The notes: generated by a model not told the origin, from the sequence alone. Positions 25,045-35,008 are shown, counted from the first letter of the stretch. The stretch is 53,207 nt of DNA from Bacteroidota bacterium (GCA_029561305.1 JAKQJG010000294.1:1-53207); one strand, 5' to 3'. Made by a program: numbers and translations.

Positions 25045-27024
25045 ATGAAAAGGCTGCTCACTTTACTACTAACCATTATATACATACACACAGCGTCGCA
25101 AACGTTGTTGAATAAAGACAGCCTGCTGCAGCTGCTGCCCAAGGCTAAAGAAGACAGTGCTGCTGTATTGCTGTATATCAACCTGGGGCAACAATATGAT
25201 GGCAGTGAACCTGGAACCGCAAAAATGTATTACAGCATGGCCGGTAAACTGAGCAAGAAAATAAATTTCAAACTGGGCATCATCAAATACATTACAAACT
25301 ACACGTATGTTCTGAATATGGAGGGCAAGTTTGATTCGGGTTTGTTACTTAACCTGCAGTCGGTAGCATTGTCTAAAGAAATAAAAGATTCGGCCTACCT
25401 GGCAAAAACGCTTATTAATACCGGCACATCCTACAGGAGCATGGCTGCTTACGACAAGGCAGTAGAATATTATGAAGAAGGTAAAAAAATATTCGCCCGG
25501 TTTGGAGATAAGGAAACAGAAGCTTTGCTGAATGACATACTGCAGGTGCTTTATTCAGATATGCACCAGTACGAAAAAGGAGCAGCTTACGGGGAGAAAG
25601 CAGTATCGGAGCTCCGGCAATTTAATAATCCATTTACACTGGCGGGTGCATTAAATAACCTGGGAAACAATTACACCTCTCTTGGAAAGTATGAAAAAGC
25701 CGAGGCACTTTTTAAAGAATTACTATTGATGAGTAAAGCTTCCGGCGATAAAAACATGGAGCAAAATGCTTACCTCAATCTTGGCAACAATCTGATACAG
25801 CAGGGCAAATACGATGACATCAAAGACTACATGGAAAAAGCACTTGCCCTGGCAAAAGAAATGAATGCTATGGAAAGCCAGGTGATCGCATTAAAGGGAT
25901 TGTCTTTTTACTATACGTACAAAAAAAATTATGTGTTGGCAAAACAATATGCAGTGGAAGCACTTCCCATCACTTTTGCCAATGATTTTAAAGTGCAAAG
26001 AGGCAAAGTATATACCCAATTATCCAATCTTGCTTATGCAGCACAGCAGATGCAGGAGGGTGAGCGGTATGCAGCTTTGAGTAATGCAATCGGCGACAGT
26101 ATCCTGAATGAAACGCTTCAAAAAAATGCCCAGGAGCTGGAAACAAAATATGCAACGGCAACTAAAGAAGCACAAATAGTAAGGTTAGAATCTGATAAAA
26201 AATTGCAGCAGTATGCTATCAAACAAAAAAATAATCTTAATTATATTTTAGCTGCAAGTGCATTGATCATGCTGGTAGTATCCATGCTGGTATACCGGAA
26301 CTACCAGCACCGGCAAAAAATTCAGCAACAACGCATTTCCGAATTAGAAAAAGAAAAACAACTCACCGCTACGGAAGCTGTGCTAAAGGGCGAAGAGCAG
26401 GAACGGACCCGGCTGGCAAAAGACCTGCACGACGGATTAGGTGGCATGCTCAGTGGCATTAAATATTCATTCGCAAATATGAAAGGGAATTTAGTAATGA
26501 CCGCCGACAACGTTCAGGCCTTTGAACGAAGCATGGACATGCTTGACAGTTCGATAAAAGAAATGCGCCGGGTGGCCCACAACCTGATGCCCGAGGCGTT
26601 GGTAAAGTTTGGACTGGAGGTTGCATTAAAAGATTTCTGCACCGATATCAATCAAAGTGGTGCCATAAAAGTAAATTACCAGTCAATTGGGCTGGAGGGA
26701 GCTGATATTCCGCAAACAACTGCCATTGCTATTTACCGCATTGTGCAGGAATTGCTGAACAACAGCATCAAACATGCAGCTGCCACTAATGCTATTGTGC
26801 AACTTACCAAATCGGGCAACAATATTTCACTCACCGTAGAAGATGACGGAAAGGGGTTTGACACTTCAATACTGGATGCATTAAAGTTGCAGCCTGGTGA
26901 ACGAACAGAACGGGGTATAGGATGGGACAATATATTGCACCGCATTAATTTTTTAAAAGGTAAACTCGATGTAAATTCACAACCAGGTAAAGGGACGTCG
27001 GTGCTGGTGGAACTGACTGCATAA
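25045..27024 (+). CDS. TPR sensor histidine kinase (HisKA_3 / NarX type)
   Basis: 659 residues. Signal peptide MKRLLTLLLTIIYIHTASQ, a periplasmic array of TPR units to about residue 350 (YDKAVEYYEEGKKIFARFGD, LGNNYTSLGKYEKAEALFKE, YLNLGNNLIQQGKYDD), a coiled linker, one membrane helix (about 399-418), then a HisKA_3 dimerization domain with phosphoacceptor His462 in AKDLHDGLGGMLSGI and an HATPase with ELLNNSIKHA, EDDGKGF and RGIGWDNI. All ATP-binding boxes are present. The response regulator gene follows 45 bp downstream. A close relative of the same layout is encoded at 31398-33338 on the other strand. The stimulus is unknown; periplasmic TPRs suggest a protein partner. Confidence 0.93.
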   Translation: MKRLLTLLLTIIYIHTASQTLLNKDSLLQLLPKAKEDSAAVLLYINLGQQYDGSEPGTAKMYYSMAGKLSKKINFKLGIIKYITNYTYVLNMEGKFDSGLLLNLQSVALSKEIKDSAYLAKTLINTGTSYRSMAAYDKAVEYYEEGKKIFARFGDKETEALLNDILQVLYSDMHQYEKGAAYGEKAVSELRQFNNPFTLAGALNNLGNNYTSLGKYEKAEALFKELLLMSKASGDKNMEQNAYLNLGNNLIQQGKYDDIKDYMEKALALAKEMNAMESQVIALKGLSFYYTYKKNYVLAKQYAVEALPITFANDFKVQRGKVYTQLSNLAYAAQQMQEGERYAALSNAIGDSILNETLQKNAQELETKYATATKEAQIVRLESDKKLQQYAIKQKNNLNYILAASALIMLVVSMLVYRNYQHRQKIQQQRISELEKEKQLTATEAVLKGEEQERTRLAKDLHDGLGGMLSGIKYSFANMKGNLVMTADNVQAFERSMDMLDSSIKEMRRVAHNLMPEALVKFGLEVALKDFCTDINQSGAIKVNYQSIGLEGADIPQTTAIAIYRIVQELLNNSIKHAAATNAIVQLTKSGNNISLTVEDDGKGFDTSILDALKLQPGERTERGIGWDNILHRINFLKGKLDVNSQPGKGTSVLVELTA

Positions 27025-27069
27025 TTTTTTGAGACAAGGCACTGTTTAATTACAGTTAAACAAATGGGC

Positions 27070-27687
27070 ATGAAAACAAAAGTATTTATCACCGATGATC
27101 ATTATATGGTTATTGAAGGCATTCGTTCATTACTTCAAAATGAAAAAGAGATTGAATGGATGGGGCATGCCAGCAATGCAGAATCCTGCCTGGCTTATTT
27201 GCAAACGCATCAACCCGATGTGATTTTAATGGACATCAATATGCCTGGCATGAGTGGAATTGACCTGTGCAAAATTGTTAAAGAAAAATATCCCCAGGTG
27301 TTTGTAGTAGGCCTCAGCACTTTCAACCAACAGAGTTTTATTCATAAAATGATGGACAACGGCGCCAGCGGGTATGTATTAAAAAACGCCACACAACAGG
27401 AATTAATGGAAGCTATTTCAACTGTTGCAAAAGGCAAAACATATTTAAGTGATGAAGCCGCCTTTGCACTTAAAAAAATTGAAACCCCCGGAATGCCATT
27501 GATAACAAGACGGGAGAAAGAAGTACTGGAACTGATAGCCGAAGGACTGACCAATATTGAGATCGCAGAAAAATTATTTATCAGCAGTGCTACCGTGGAT
27601 ACACACCGTAAAAACCTGTTAATAAAATTTCAAACCAAGAATACCGCATCGCTGGTAAGGACTGCCATGCAGTTACAGTTGATCTGA
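27070..27687 (+). CDS. NarL/FixJ-family response regulator
   Basis: 205 residues. Receiver domain with the acidic pair DD (9-10), phosphoacceptor Asp55 in ILMDINMPG, the Thr/Ser position in VVGLSTF, and Lys in GYVLKNA; C-terminal LuxR-type HTH (TRREKEVLELIAEGLTNIEIAEKLFIS, TVDTHRKNLL). It binds DNA as a dimer when phosphorylated, most likely by the kinase 45 bp upstream. An ATG two codons earlier (27064) is also possible; I prefer the second because receivers in this group begin MKxKVFITDDH. The stop codon TGA abuts the stop codon of the convergent kinase gene directly, with no intergenic base. Confidence 0.93.
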   Translation: MKTKVFITDDHYMVIEGIRSLLQNEKEIEWMGHASNAESCLAYLQTHQPDVILMDINMPGMSGIDLCKIVKEKYPQVFVVGLSTFNQQSFIHKMMDNGASGYVLKNATQQELMEAISTVAKGKTYLSDEAAFALKKIETPGMPLITRREKEVLELIAEGLTNIEIAEKLFISSATVDTHRKNLLIKFQTKNTASLVRTAMQLQLI

Positions 27688-30600
27688 TCAACCCACCGGG
27701 ATCTCCACCAGCACCGAAGTGCCTTTTCCTTCTACAGAGCGAATATCCGTTTTGCCATGCAGCAGTTTAACCCTTGCCTCCACATTACGTAAACCGATGC
27801 CGTCATTTTCGTGTACCAGCTGTGCATTAAAGCCTCTGCCACTATCCTCCACCGTTACTGTGAGCATTCCATTGGTATAACTTAATTGCACTACAGCTTC
27901 AGTGGCTCCTGAATGTTTTACGATATTCTGCACCAGCTCCTGAACAACCCGAAAAACATGAAAAGCCTGTTCACCGGATAAACCGGGTGGTTGTTCCACA
28001 ATGCTCTCAAAAGCAATATTGATCTTTGCTGTAACACTGGTGGCATTGCAATAATTTTTAACAGCAGCTACAAGTCCCTCTTCCAGCAACTCGGCCGAAA
28101 ACATACTGTGCGACACGGCCCGCAGGTCTTTTATCGACTCGTCTAATTTGCCAATGGTGTAACCAAATTTTTGCTCCTGATCTGTATTCAGTACCACTTC
28201 ATTTTTGATGGCACTGAAAGAATGTTTGATACCGCTAAGCATACTTCCAAGACCATCGTGCAGTTCCCTTGCCATCCGGATACGCTCCTGCTCCACTGCC
28301 AGTTCTTTTTCCATTTCAACCTTTTGCTTCTGCAGTTTCGTATGGAGATAATTTTTTACAAACAGTACTATCAACAGAATAATTGATGCTGTTACCAACA
28401 AACTGAACCACCAGGTTTGCCACCAGGCCGGCAGCACAGAAATGGGCAGTTCGAAAATTTTATCCGCCATTACCCCATCTGCATTAAACGCCTTTACTTT
28501 TAAAATATAATTCCCAGGCGGAAGATTTGCATACCGGATAAAAGATTTGTTGGGTGCCGTCACCCAGCTTTTGTCATAACCCTCAAGCGTATACTTTGTA
28601 TAAGCAGCAGGGGCATTTACGTAATCGATCACCGTAAACTGAAAGGCGAGTGTATTTTGTTTGTAACCAACTTCAAGGTTTGTAAGTTCATCATCATTTA
28701 TATTACCGGAATACAAACTGTCTTCAACCAGTACAGTACTAAGGACCAATGCAGGTGAACCTTTAAACGGCCGGAGTAATTGTGGATCAAAACTGTTCAG
28801 GCCATTCACACCACCAAATAATATTTCTCCACTGCCTGCCTGGCAAAATGAATAGGTATTGTATTCATTGCTTTGCAGTCCATCTGCAGCAGAGAATGTT
28901 TTTACTGATCCGTCTGACGGGGTGAACCTGCTGATGCCTGCATTGGTGCTCAGCCATAAATGATTTCCATGAGGCACTATACCATATATGTACTGGTTGC
29001 TTAATCCATCACTGCTTGTAAATAAACGGCTGACAGATGTAGTTGCTGTATTAAATTTTATCAGACCAACAGTGGTACCTATCCACAATAAACTATCTGA
29101 AGTGTTACTAAAACATTTAATGCTGGCCTGTAATGAAAAACGGTTCAGGGTTTGCAAAGAATCGCCCTGCAATTGATACCTGCCAAAACCCTTAAAAGCC
29201 TTAGAAATAAATAAGTCACCATTGCGGTGCTGGTAGGTGGTAAGATAAACATCCGCCGCATTAGCACCTTTCAGCAAAACGATATCCAGCCTTCCTTTAT
29301 TTTTTGTTGCATGATACAAACCCGCATTGGAGGATAATAACAAACTCCCATCCTGCAACCGGCATATATAATTGTACTCGCGGGCAGCGGGAAGATTGCT
29401 TCCGGAAAAACTGTCAGGAACAACTTTGATTACTCTTTTGGAAACCGCATTTATTGAAAATAAACCTGCGAAAGTTGCGGCCCATACGGTATTGCCATCC
29501 GCACATAAATGTTCTGTTGCAGAAGGCAACCCGTCTTTTATCACCTGCTTTATTTTTTTATCGGGGTCAAGAACAATGATGCCGCCTGATTGTGTGGCAC
29601 ACCAAATTTCATTGTTTACAGTAACGATGGAACGTAGAAAATTGTCCGTTCCTTCCTTTAAAGCTTCCGTTTTACTGATGTACTGGTTAAAATGAAACTT
29701 ATCAAGATTGGTATAATCCACTCCTTTGCCCCAAACAGATATCCATAGATTGCGGTTATTATCCGTGTAGATATAACTGAGCTGGTTACCCGAAAGCGAA
29801 TAATCATTATCAGTGCTGCTTACAAAATGCTGCAGGAAATTCCCGGCACTGTCAGCTTTTATTAATCCGTTGTTCAATGTACCCGCCCATACTGTACCAG
29901 TATTGTCAATATGCAGCGATGAAATATTCTGGGATTGTAAAGAAAACAGTTTACGGCAGTCTGCAGGATCATTAACTGCACAACGGTACAAGCCATTGCT
30001 GGTGCCCACCCAGCAGTAGTTATTATCGGATTGCAGGGAATTAATTACAGCGTCATCAATGGCCAGTTTGAAACTTTGCCAGCTTATGTTACCTGTTGAC
30101 ACGCTGCCTTTATAAAGTACAGCACCTGCATTAGATGTTGCGAACAGCATCTGTACCGGCTGGTATAGCTGCCGCGGAAAAACCTTCACATTAACATTAG
30201 TTCCTGAAAGTACCGAGTTGAGTTTGGTAAACTTTTTTTGCCCAGGGTCAAAGATAAAAATATCAGTACCCGATTGCAACCAAACCCTGTTGGCATCATC
30301 AATATAAAAAGGAGAGCAAAACTGCTCCGCTACATTGGCCGCTGTTTTATAACAGTGAAAACGGCCGGTTTTGCGGTTGTAAAAATTCAGTCCTTCATTA
30401 CTCCCGATCCACATATTGGTGGACTTATCTTCTAAAATATTGAGAAACAGCGTACCTTTTATTCCATCCGCTGCTGCTGCAACAGCGTAGTATTTTTTAC
30501 AGTCGATACCATCAAAACGGTTAAGCCCGTCAAAGGAACTGATCCAGACAAAACCTTTGGAGTCTTTATAAATGCAATTGTTTACGCCTTGTGATAAACC

Positions 30601-30690
30601 ATTGTTTACAGAAAGGTGATTGAAATACAGCTGCTGGGAGTTTACATCGAGGCAGCAAAGCATTATCAACGATAAAAGTATTTCCCTCAT
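27688..30690 (-). CDS. Reg_prop/Y_Y_Y sensor histidine kinase (HisKA_3 type)
   Basis: 1000 residues. Signal peptide (MREILLSLIMLCCLDVNSQ), two periplasmic propellers of Reg_prop repeats (GLSQGVNNCIYKDSKGFVWI, TNMWIGSNEGLNFY, DNNRNLWISVWGKGVDY, LWIGTTVGLIKFN), a Y_Y_Y domain (YTLEGYDKSWVTAP... NLPPGNYILKVKAFN), one membrane helix (about 755-775), a HisKA_3 domain with His811 in ARELHDGLGSMLSGI, and an intact HATPase (ELVQNIVKHSGA, EDSGRGF, DGIGLRNVEAR). The second N-box position is Q instead of N, which is tolerated in this group. It is the third gene of a minus-strand kinase-regulator-kinase run (64 bp after the regulator). Propeller sensors of this type often detect polysaccharide fragments, though no ligand can be read here. 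Confidence 0.93.
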   Translation of the reverse strand: MREILLSLIMLCCLDVNSQQLYFNHLSVNNGLSQGVNNCIYKDSKGFVWISSFDGLNRFDGIDCKKYYAVAAAADGIKGTLFLNILEDKSTNMWIGSNEGLNFYNRKTGRFHCYKTAANVAEQFCSPFYIDDANRVWLQSGTDIFIFDPGQKKFTKLNSVLSGTNVNVKVFPRQLYQPVQMLFATSNAGAVLYKGSVSTGNISWQSFKLAIDDAVINSLQSDNNYCWVGTSNGLYRCAVNDPADCRKLFSLQSQNISSLHIDNTGTVWAGTLNNGLIKADSAGNFLQHFVSSTDNDYSLSGNQLSYIYTDNNRNLWISVWGKGVDYTNLDKFHFNQYISKTEALKEGTDNFLRSIVTVNNEIWCATQSGGIIVLDPDKKIKQVIKDGLPSATEHLCADGNTVWAATFAGLFSINAVSKRVIKVVPDSFSGSNLPAAREYNYICRLQDGSLLLSSNAGLYHATKNKGRLDIVLLKGANAADVYLTTYQHRNGDLFISKAFKGFGRYQLQGDSLQTLNRFSLQASIKCFSNTSDSLLWIGTTVGLIKFNTATTSVSRLFTSSDGLSNQYIYGIVPHGNHLWLSTNAGISRFTPSDGSVKTFSAADGLQSNEYNTYSFCQAGSGEILFGGVNGLNSFDPQLLRPFKGSPALVLSTVLVEDSLYSGNINDDELTNLEVGYKQNTLAFQFTVIDYVNAPAAYTKYTLEGYDKSWVTAPNKSFIRYANLPPGNYILKVKAFNADGVMADKIFELPISVLPAWWQTWWFSLLVTASIILLIVLFVKNYLHTKLQKQKVEMEKELAVEQERIRMARELHDGLGSMLSGIKHSFSAIKNEVVLNTDQEQKFGYTIGKLDESIKDLRAVSHSMFSAELLEEGLVAAVKNYCNATSVTAKINIAFESIVEQPPGLSGEQAFHVFRVVQELVQNIVKHSGATEAVVQLSYTNGMLTVTVEDSGRGFNAQLVHENDGIGLRNVEARVKLLHGKTDIRSVEGKGTSVLVEIPVG

Positions 30691-30754
30691 TGGGTTTTAG
30701 TTTAAAGCGTTTTATGCTGCTCTGCCGCTGCTGTGAAATAATTATTGAAGTGCA

Positions 30755-31408
30755 TTATGCATCCAGCAACCCCTTTTCTATGGCAACCTTTACAAGTCCC
30801 GCTATATTTTTTACTCCCAGTTTCGTCAACAAACTGGCCCGGTGTGTCTCTACCGTATTAACCGATATGAACAATGCACCGGCAATTTCCTGTGTGGTCA
30901 TTTCTTTCATGATTAGTTCCAGCACTTCTTTCTCTCTGCGGGAAAGCTTAGGAATATAATCGCTGCCAGCTGTTGTTATATCAAGACTGTTTTGCAGTAA
31001 TACTTTTTCAATATCCTTGTGCAGGTATTTGTTACCATTTTTAATAGCCTCAAGGCAATCCCACAACTCAGTGCGCTGCATATTTTTAAGCATAAAACCA
31101 TGTGCGCCGTTCCTCATAGCATTTTTTATAACAGCAGGCTGTGTTAAACCCGTAAGTATAATAATTTTCAGCATTGGATATTGCTTGCTGAGTTGCCTGC
31201 ACAGATCAATGCCATCTTCGCCGCCCAGGTTGATATCAAGTAATAAAAAAGCCGGTGTACTATTTTCCTGTATGTACTGCCGGAATTGCTGCGAAGTATT
31301 AAAACCGCCGGCAAAAGACCAGGATGGATTGCTTTGTACAATCGTTTCAATGGCTTCGGCAATCAACTGGTGATCATCCAGAACGGCGATGCTGTTATCA
31401 GGCTGCAT
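30755..31408 (-). CDS. NarL/FixJ-family response regulator
   Basis: 217 residues from the ATG ending at 31408. Receiver with acidic pair DD (11-12), phosphoacceptor Asp58 in LLLDINLGGEDGID, Thr in IILTGLT and Lys in GFMLKNM; LuxR-type HTH (SRREKEVLELIMKEMTTQEIAGALFIS, TVETHRASLL). The start overlaps the end of the upstream TPR kinase gene by 11 bp (ATGCAGCCTGA), which points to translational coupling. The frame extends 24 codons further, but those would be translated inside the kinase gene. It may serve both flanking kinases: the TPR kinase upstream and the propeller kinase 64 bp downstream. Confidence 0.93.
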   Translation of the reverse strand: MQPDNSIAVLDDHQLIAEAIETIVQSNPSWSFAGGFNTSQQFRQYIQENSTPAFLLLDINLGGEDGIDLCRQLSKQYPMLKIIILTGLTQPAVIKNAMRNGAHGFMLKNMQRTELWDCLEAIKNGNKYLHKDIEKVLLQNSLDITTAGSDYIPKLSRREKEVLELIMKEMTTQEIAGALFISVNTVETHRASLLTKLGVKNIAGLVKVAIEKGLLDA

Positions 31409-33338
31409 TTTTATCAAGTTGAATTTCGATGTATACAGAGGTTCCTTTTTTTTCTTCAGAACGTATATCCAGTGAACCATTTAAATAGGACACACGTGAC
31501 TGTATGTTGCTAAGGCCAATCCCCGCTTTACCATGCTGACCCGGTGCAAAACCTTTTCCGTTATCTTCCACAGTAATCGCCAGCTTTCCTTTATCCTGGT
31601 GCAACTGAATCAATGCTTCTGTAGCACCTGCATGTTTTACAATATTGTTTACCAGCTCCTGTATAATGCGATAGATACTTAATGCTGCCGGCTGATCCAG
31701 TTGTTGCTGCATACCAACCGATTCATAATCCAGCTGCAATAACTTACTGTCCCTAATGGACCTGCAATATTCCGTTAAAGCTTCATCCAGGCCATAGCGC
31801 AATAATGTTTCTGGTAACAGGTTGTGTGCGATGCGGCGGCTTTCACTGGCGGCCTGGCTCACCAACTGGGCGGCTTTCACTTTGTTTTCATGCGAGGCTG
31901 TTTCATTATTTGTTTCCACATTGCTTATCTGCATTTGTGCAGCCGCCAATATGCCACCCAATCCATCATGCAACTCACGGGCAAGCCGGTTCCTTTCTTT
32001 TTCTTCACCTGTCATTAATGCTTTTAGTAAAGAAATATCCTGTTCCTTTTTTAAACTGATCAGTGATTGCTGGTAATTTTTTCTGCGATAATAAAACAAC
32101 AGCAATAACAAACTTATTACCAATGCTGCAGCCAATAAGGTAAATACAAGGTTTCGTAAACGGCTGTTTTTGGCAGCAATCAGTAATTCCTGTTCTGCTA
32201 TCTGCTTTTCCTTTTCAGCCGTTTCATACTTAATATTCAAATCATTTATCTGCGCCATCGACTGGTGAGTGAGAATAGAATCGGAAATATCCACGTATTC
32301 ATTTAAAGCCTCGTAAGCAGATTTATAATCGCCCTTTTCTTCATTGATAACATACAACAACTGAAAGGATTTTTTCAACATGGCAAAATCACCCATCTCC
32401 ACAAAAATATCTTTGGATGCTTCTGCAATTTTCAATGCCTCCTCCATTTTTCCAGCGTTAAAAACAGCATAGCTTTTTACTTGCAACAATCCACCCAAAC
32501 TATATTTGCTGGGCATTTTCAAAGCAATAGCTTCGGCCTTTGCAAATGCTTTATCCGCATTTTTAAAATCCCCGGACCGGGCGTAATAATCGGCTTCGTT
32601 TTGCCAGATAATATAATTCAACTCCAGGTTTCCTGGATATTTTTCACCCACGGGTTTTGCCCGGTTATTCCAGTAAAATGCAGAGTCGATATAGATAGTT
32701 GACCCGGCTACAAAGGTTCTTGACAAACTACAGGTGAGGGTAGCGGCTTCTTCTTCAAAACCGCCGGCGGTATACATGTCTATCGCCCTTTTAAATTGCT
32801 TTTTTACTTCAGCAATCTGTCGGCCCTGGAAAGCAACTGCTCCTATTCCGTGGTATCCTTTGGCCTCGTAATATTTATTACCAATGGCTGATGCCAGGTT
32901 GATCACTTCCTGGAAATGGTTTGTAGCTTCTGCCAATTGGGTTTGATGAAGCATCCCAAAAGCTTTTTGCACCAGTCCTTTTATTAACCACAAAGTATCT
33001 TTCCCGCCATTTTGTAAATCCAGTAGTGAATCAGCATGCTTGACAAGGGCAGTATAGTTTTTTGACTTATAAAACAGCTCACCCAACAACCAGTAATATT
33101 CTCTTTTAAGTTCAATGGATGTTGAAGGTGTTATTGCTGCCCTGGTATTTTGCAAAGTATCAATCCCTGGTTTCGATTGATTGGAAAGAAGGAAACCATT
33201 GGCGGCTTTCAATGTGGCTTGCAGCACATCAGCATTATCCTGTTCGCTCACAGGATTACTTTTTTTATGTTGTGCAGTTATGCTGGTGAAAGAGAAAACG
33301 GATAAAAATATACCAACTATAATTTTTGTCATGCTCAT
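31398..33338 (-). CDS. TPR sensor histidine kinase (HisKA_3 type)
   Basis: 646 residues. Signal peptide (start MSMTKIIVGIFLSVFSFTSITAQ), TPR-like helical repeats to about 385 (NHFQEVINLASAIGNKYYEA, DFKNADKAFAKAEAIALK), a coiled linker, one membrane helix (LVFTLLAAALVISLLLLLFYYRR, about 397-418), a HisKA_3 domain with His457 in ARELHDGLGGILAA, and an intact HATPase (ELVNNIVKHAGA, EDNGKGF, GIGLSNIQSR). It overlaps the regulator gene downstream by 11 bp. It is a relative of the kinase at 25045-27024, with the same domain order. The promoter region is shared with the divergent OmpA-domain gene at 33554 and contains an exact 11 bp direct repeat. Confidence 0.93.
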   Translation of the reverse strand: MSMTKIIVGIFLSVFSFTSITAQHKKSNPVSEQDNADVLQATLKAANGFLLSNQSKPGIDTLQNTRAAITPSTSIELKREYYWLLGELFYKSKNYTALVKHADSLLDLQNGGKDTLWLIKGLVQKAFGMLHQTQLAEATNHFQEVINLASAIGNKYYEAKGYHGIGAVAFQGRQIAEVKKQFKRAIDMYTAGGFEEEAATLTCSLSRTFVAGSTIYIDSAFYWNNRAKPVGEKYPGNLELNYIIWQNEADYYARSGDFKNADKAFAKAEAIALKMPSKYSLGGLLQVKSYAVFNAGKMEEALKIAEASKDIFVEMGDFAMLKKSFQLLYVINEEKGDYKSAYEALNEYVDISDSILTHQSMAQINDLNIKYETAEKEKQIAEQELLIAAKNSRLRNLVFTLLAAALVISLLLLLFYYRRKNYQQSLISLKKEQDISLLKALMTGEEKERNRLARELHDGLGGILAAAQMQISNVETNNETASHENKVKAAQLVSQAASESRRIAHNLLPETLLRYGLDEALTEYCRSIRDSKLLQLDYESVGMQQQLDQPAALSIYRIIQELVNNIVKHAGATEALIQLHQDKGKLAITVEDNGKGFAPGQHGKAGIGLSNIQSRVSYLNGSLDIRSEEKKGTSVYIEIQLDKNAA

Positions 33339-33437
33339 ATTAAAAAAAGTAAGGCTACAAAATCTGGCTGCACTTAAGGCACTTCTTCCACAATAACTAA
33401 CCCAATCAGCAGTACCTGCAATTTGCCTTTTTTGTCC

Positions 33438-33474
33438 CGGAAAACCATGAATTTATTTTTTCACGGAAAACCAT
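33438..33474. repeat. 11 bp direct repeat CGGAAAACCAT in a divergent promoter region
   Basis: Two exact copies (33438-33448 and 33464-33474), 26 bp from start to start, in the 215 bp between the divergent TPR kinase and OmpA-domain genes. The position suits a regulator-binding site serving either gene. No -33/-7 pair could be fixed around it. Confidence 0.6.
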
Positions 33475-33553
33475 TACAAAAAACTGTGCGCTTTAAAAGA
33501 GTTTTGTAATTGAATGTAAACATTACAATACTCATGTTATTAAAACGCTCAGT

Positions 33554-34834
33554 ATGAAAATCATTTGCTCCATTATTGCCCTGATAGTGTCGTCTTTTAT
33601 TGCAGAAGCCCAAATAATAGATGCTAAACAAGCGGCCAAATCAAAAGTAGAAAACAGAGCCAACAACAAAACGGAAGAGGCAATAGATGAAGGCCTGGAT
33701 AAAGTGGAACAAGGTATCAAGGGCATCTTTAAAAAGAAAAAGAAAAAAGAATCTACCGTTGACGAAAACAGTACTGAAAAGAATGCCGGCAACAGTGAAG
33801 TTAACAACAGTAATACTGCAGGCACAGCAGCTACAGCATTCAAATTATATTCGAAGTTTGATTTTGTACCTGGAGAAAAAGTTTTGTACTACGACGATTT
33901 TGCCAGGGTGGAAACAGGGGATTTTCCAGCTGAATTTAATACCGATGCCAGCGGTGAAGTGATAACACTGGAAGGCAAACAAGGCAAATGGCTGAACCTG
34001 ACAAAAAACGGCAGTTTTATACCAGAGAATATAAACGAACTAGCGGAAAATTTTACGCTGGAATTTAATGCAGGTATCCAGGGAACTGTCTCTAATAACC
34101 TGTTAGGTTTTGGTTTCAACTTTAATACAGACAAAAGCAAATTGATGACATACCGTTTTACATCGGGTTCGTTTTTATACCTGCACCCGGGAGCCAAAAC
34201 AGCCAGTGTTGGTGTAGAAGCAGAAGGAAGCCCTGCTATTAATAATGATTTTAAAATGGAACAATGGGATGACGAAAGCAACAATTTTGCCCGTGTATCC
34301 CTGTGGAGGCAGAAAAACAGGCTGAGGCTCTACATCAATGAAACCAAAATGATGGACATTCCCAGGTTTTTCGCTGAAAATAAACCGTACTACCTATCGC
34401 TTTTCAGGGACTTTTTTAATGACTGCAATTTCTTTTTGACTGATATAAAATATGCCGTAGGTGCAGCAGACACCCGTAATAAACTCATCAGCACCGGTAA
34501 GTTTTCTACAACAGGTATTTTGTTTACCGTTAACTCAGACAAGATAAACCCATCCTCCTATGGCACGTTAAAAGAGATCGCTGATGTATTAAAAGAAAAT
34601 GCTTCGGTGAATATAAAGATCACGGGCCATACCGACAGCGATGGTGATGAAGGCGCTAACCTGTTGCTGTCTCAAAAAAGAGCTGCCGCTGTAAAACTGG
34701 CATTGTCATCACAGTTTGGCATAGACGAAAACAGGATGCAAACGGATGGAAAGGGAGAATCAGCCCCTGCTGAGCCAAATACCAGTACACAAGGCAAGGC
34801 CAACAACAGAAGAGTGGAGTTCACCAAACTGTGA
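33554..34834 (+). CDS. OmpA-domain envelope protein (short paralogue)
   Basis: 426 residues. Signal peptide MKIICSIIALIVSSFIAEAQ, a charged helix with a run of lysines (IKGIFKKKKKKE, about 56-67), a low-complexity Asn/Thr linker, a lectin-like beta-sandwich (YSKFDFVPGEKVLYYDDFAR to about 310), and a C-terminal OmpA-like domain with ITGHTDSDGDEGANLLLSQ and NNRRVEF. The layout matches residues 1-410 of the protein at 21440-23308 but lacks that protein's C-terminal domain. OmpA-like domains bind peptidoglycan, so the protein likely tethers the outer envelope to the wall. It is transcribed away from the TPR kinase/NarL regulator operon and could be a target of it; that is inference. Confidence 0.88.
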   Translation: MKIICSIIALIVSSFIAEAQIIDAKQAAKSKVENRANNKTEEAIDEGLDKVEQGIKGIFKKKKKKESTVDENSTEKNAGNSEVNNSNTAGTAATAFKLYSKFDFVPGEKVLYYDDFARVETGDFPAEFNTDASGEVITLEGKQGKWLNLTKNGSFIPENINELAENFTLEFNAGIQGTVSNNLLGFGFNFNTDKSKLMTYRFTSGSFLYLHPGAKTASVGVEAEGSPAINNDFKMEQWDDESNNFARVSLWRQKNRLRLYINETKMMDIPRFFAENKPYYLSLFRDFFNDCNFFLTDIKYAVGAADTRNKLISTGKFSTTGILFTVNSDKINPSSYGTLKEIADVLKENASVNIKITGHTDSDGDEGANLLLSQKRAAAVKLALSSQFGIDENRMQTDGKGESAPAEPNTSTQGKANNRRVEFTKL

Positions 34835-35008
34835 AAGCGTTGATGAGTCAAAAAGTTTTCATAAACTCCTTTTCCGGTTTTACTAAAAACACCCGGCATA
34901 ACTGTTCAGTATGAAAAAAGCGCATTTTACTGTTGCACTTTTTACTGTCATACATAAATTGTGTACCCAGGTATTGGAGCCAATACACTTCATCCAGGCG
35001 GGCAAATA

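Noticed and set aside
31409..31480. 24-codon extension of the NarL regulator
   Set aside because: It lies in the coding end of the kinase gene; the ATG at 31408 matches the family start and overlaps the kinase stop.
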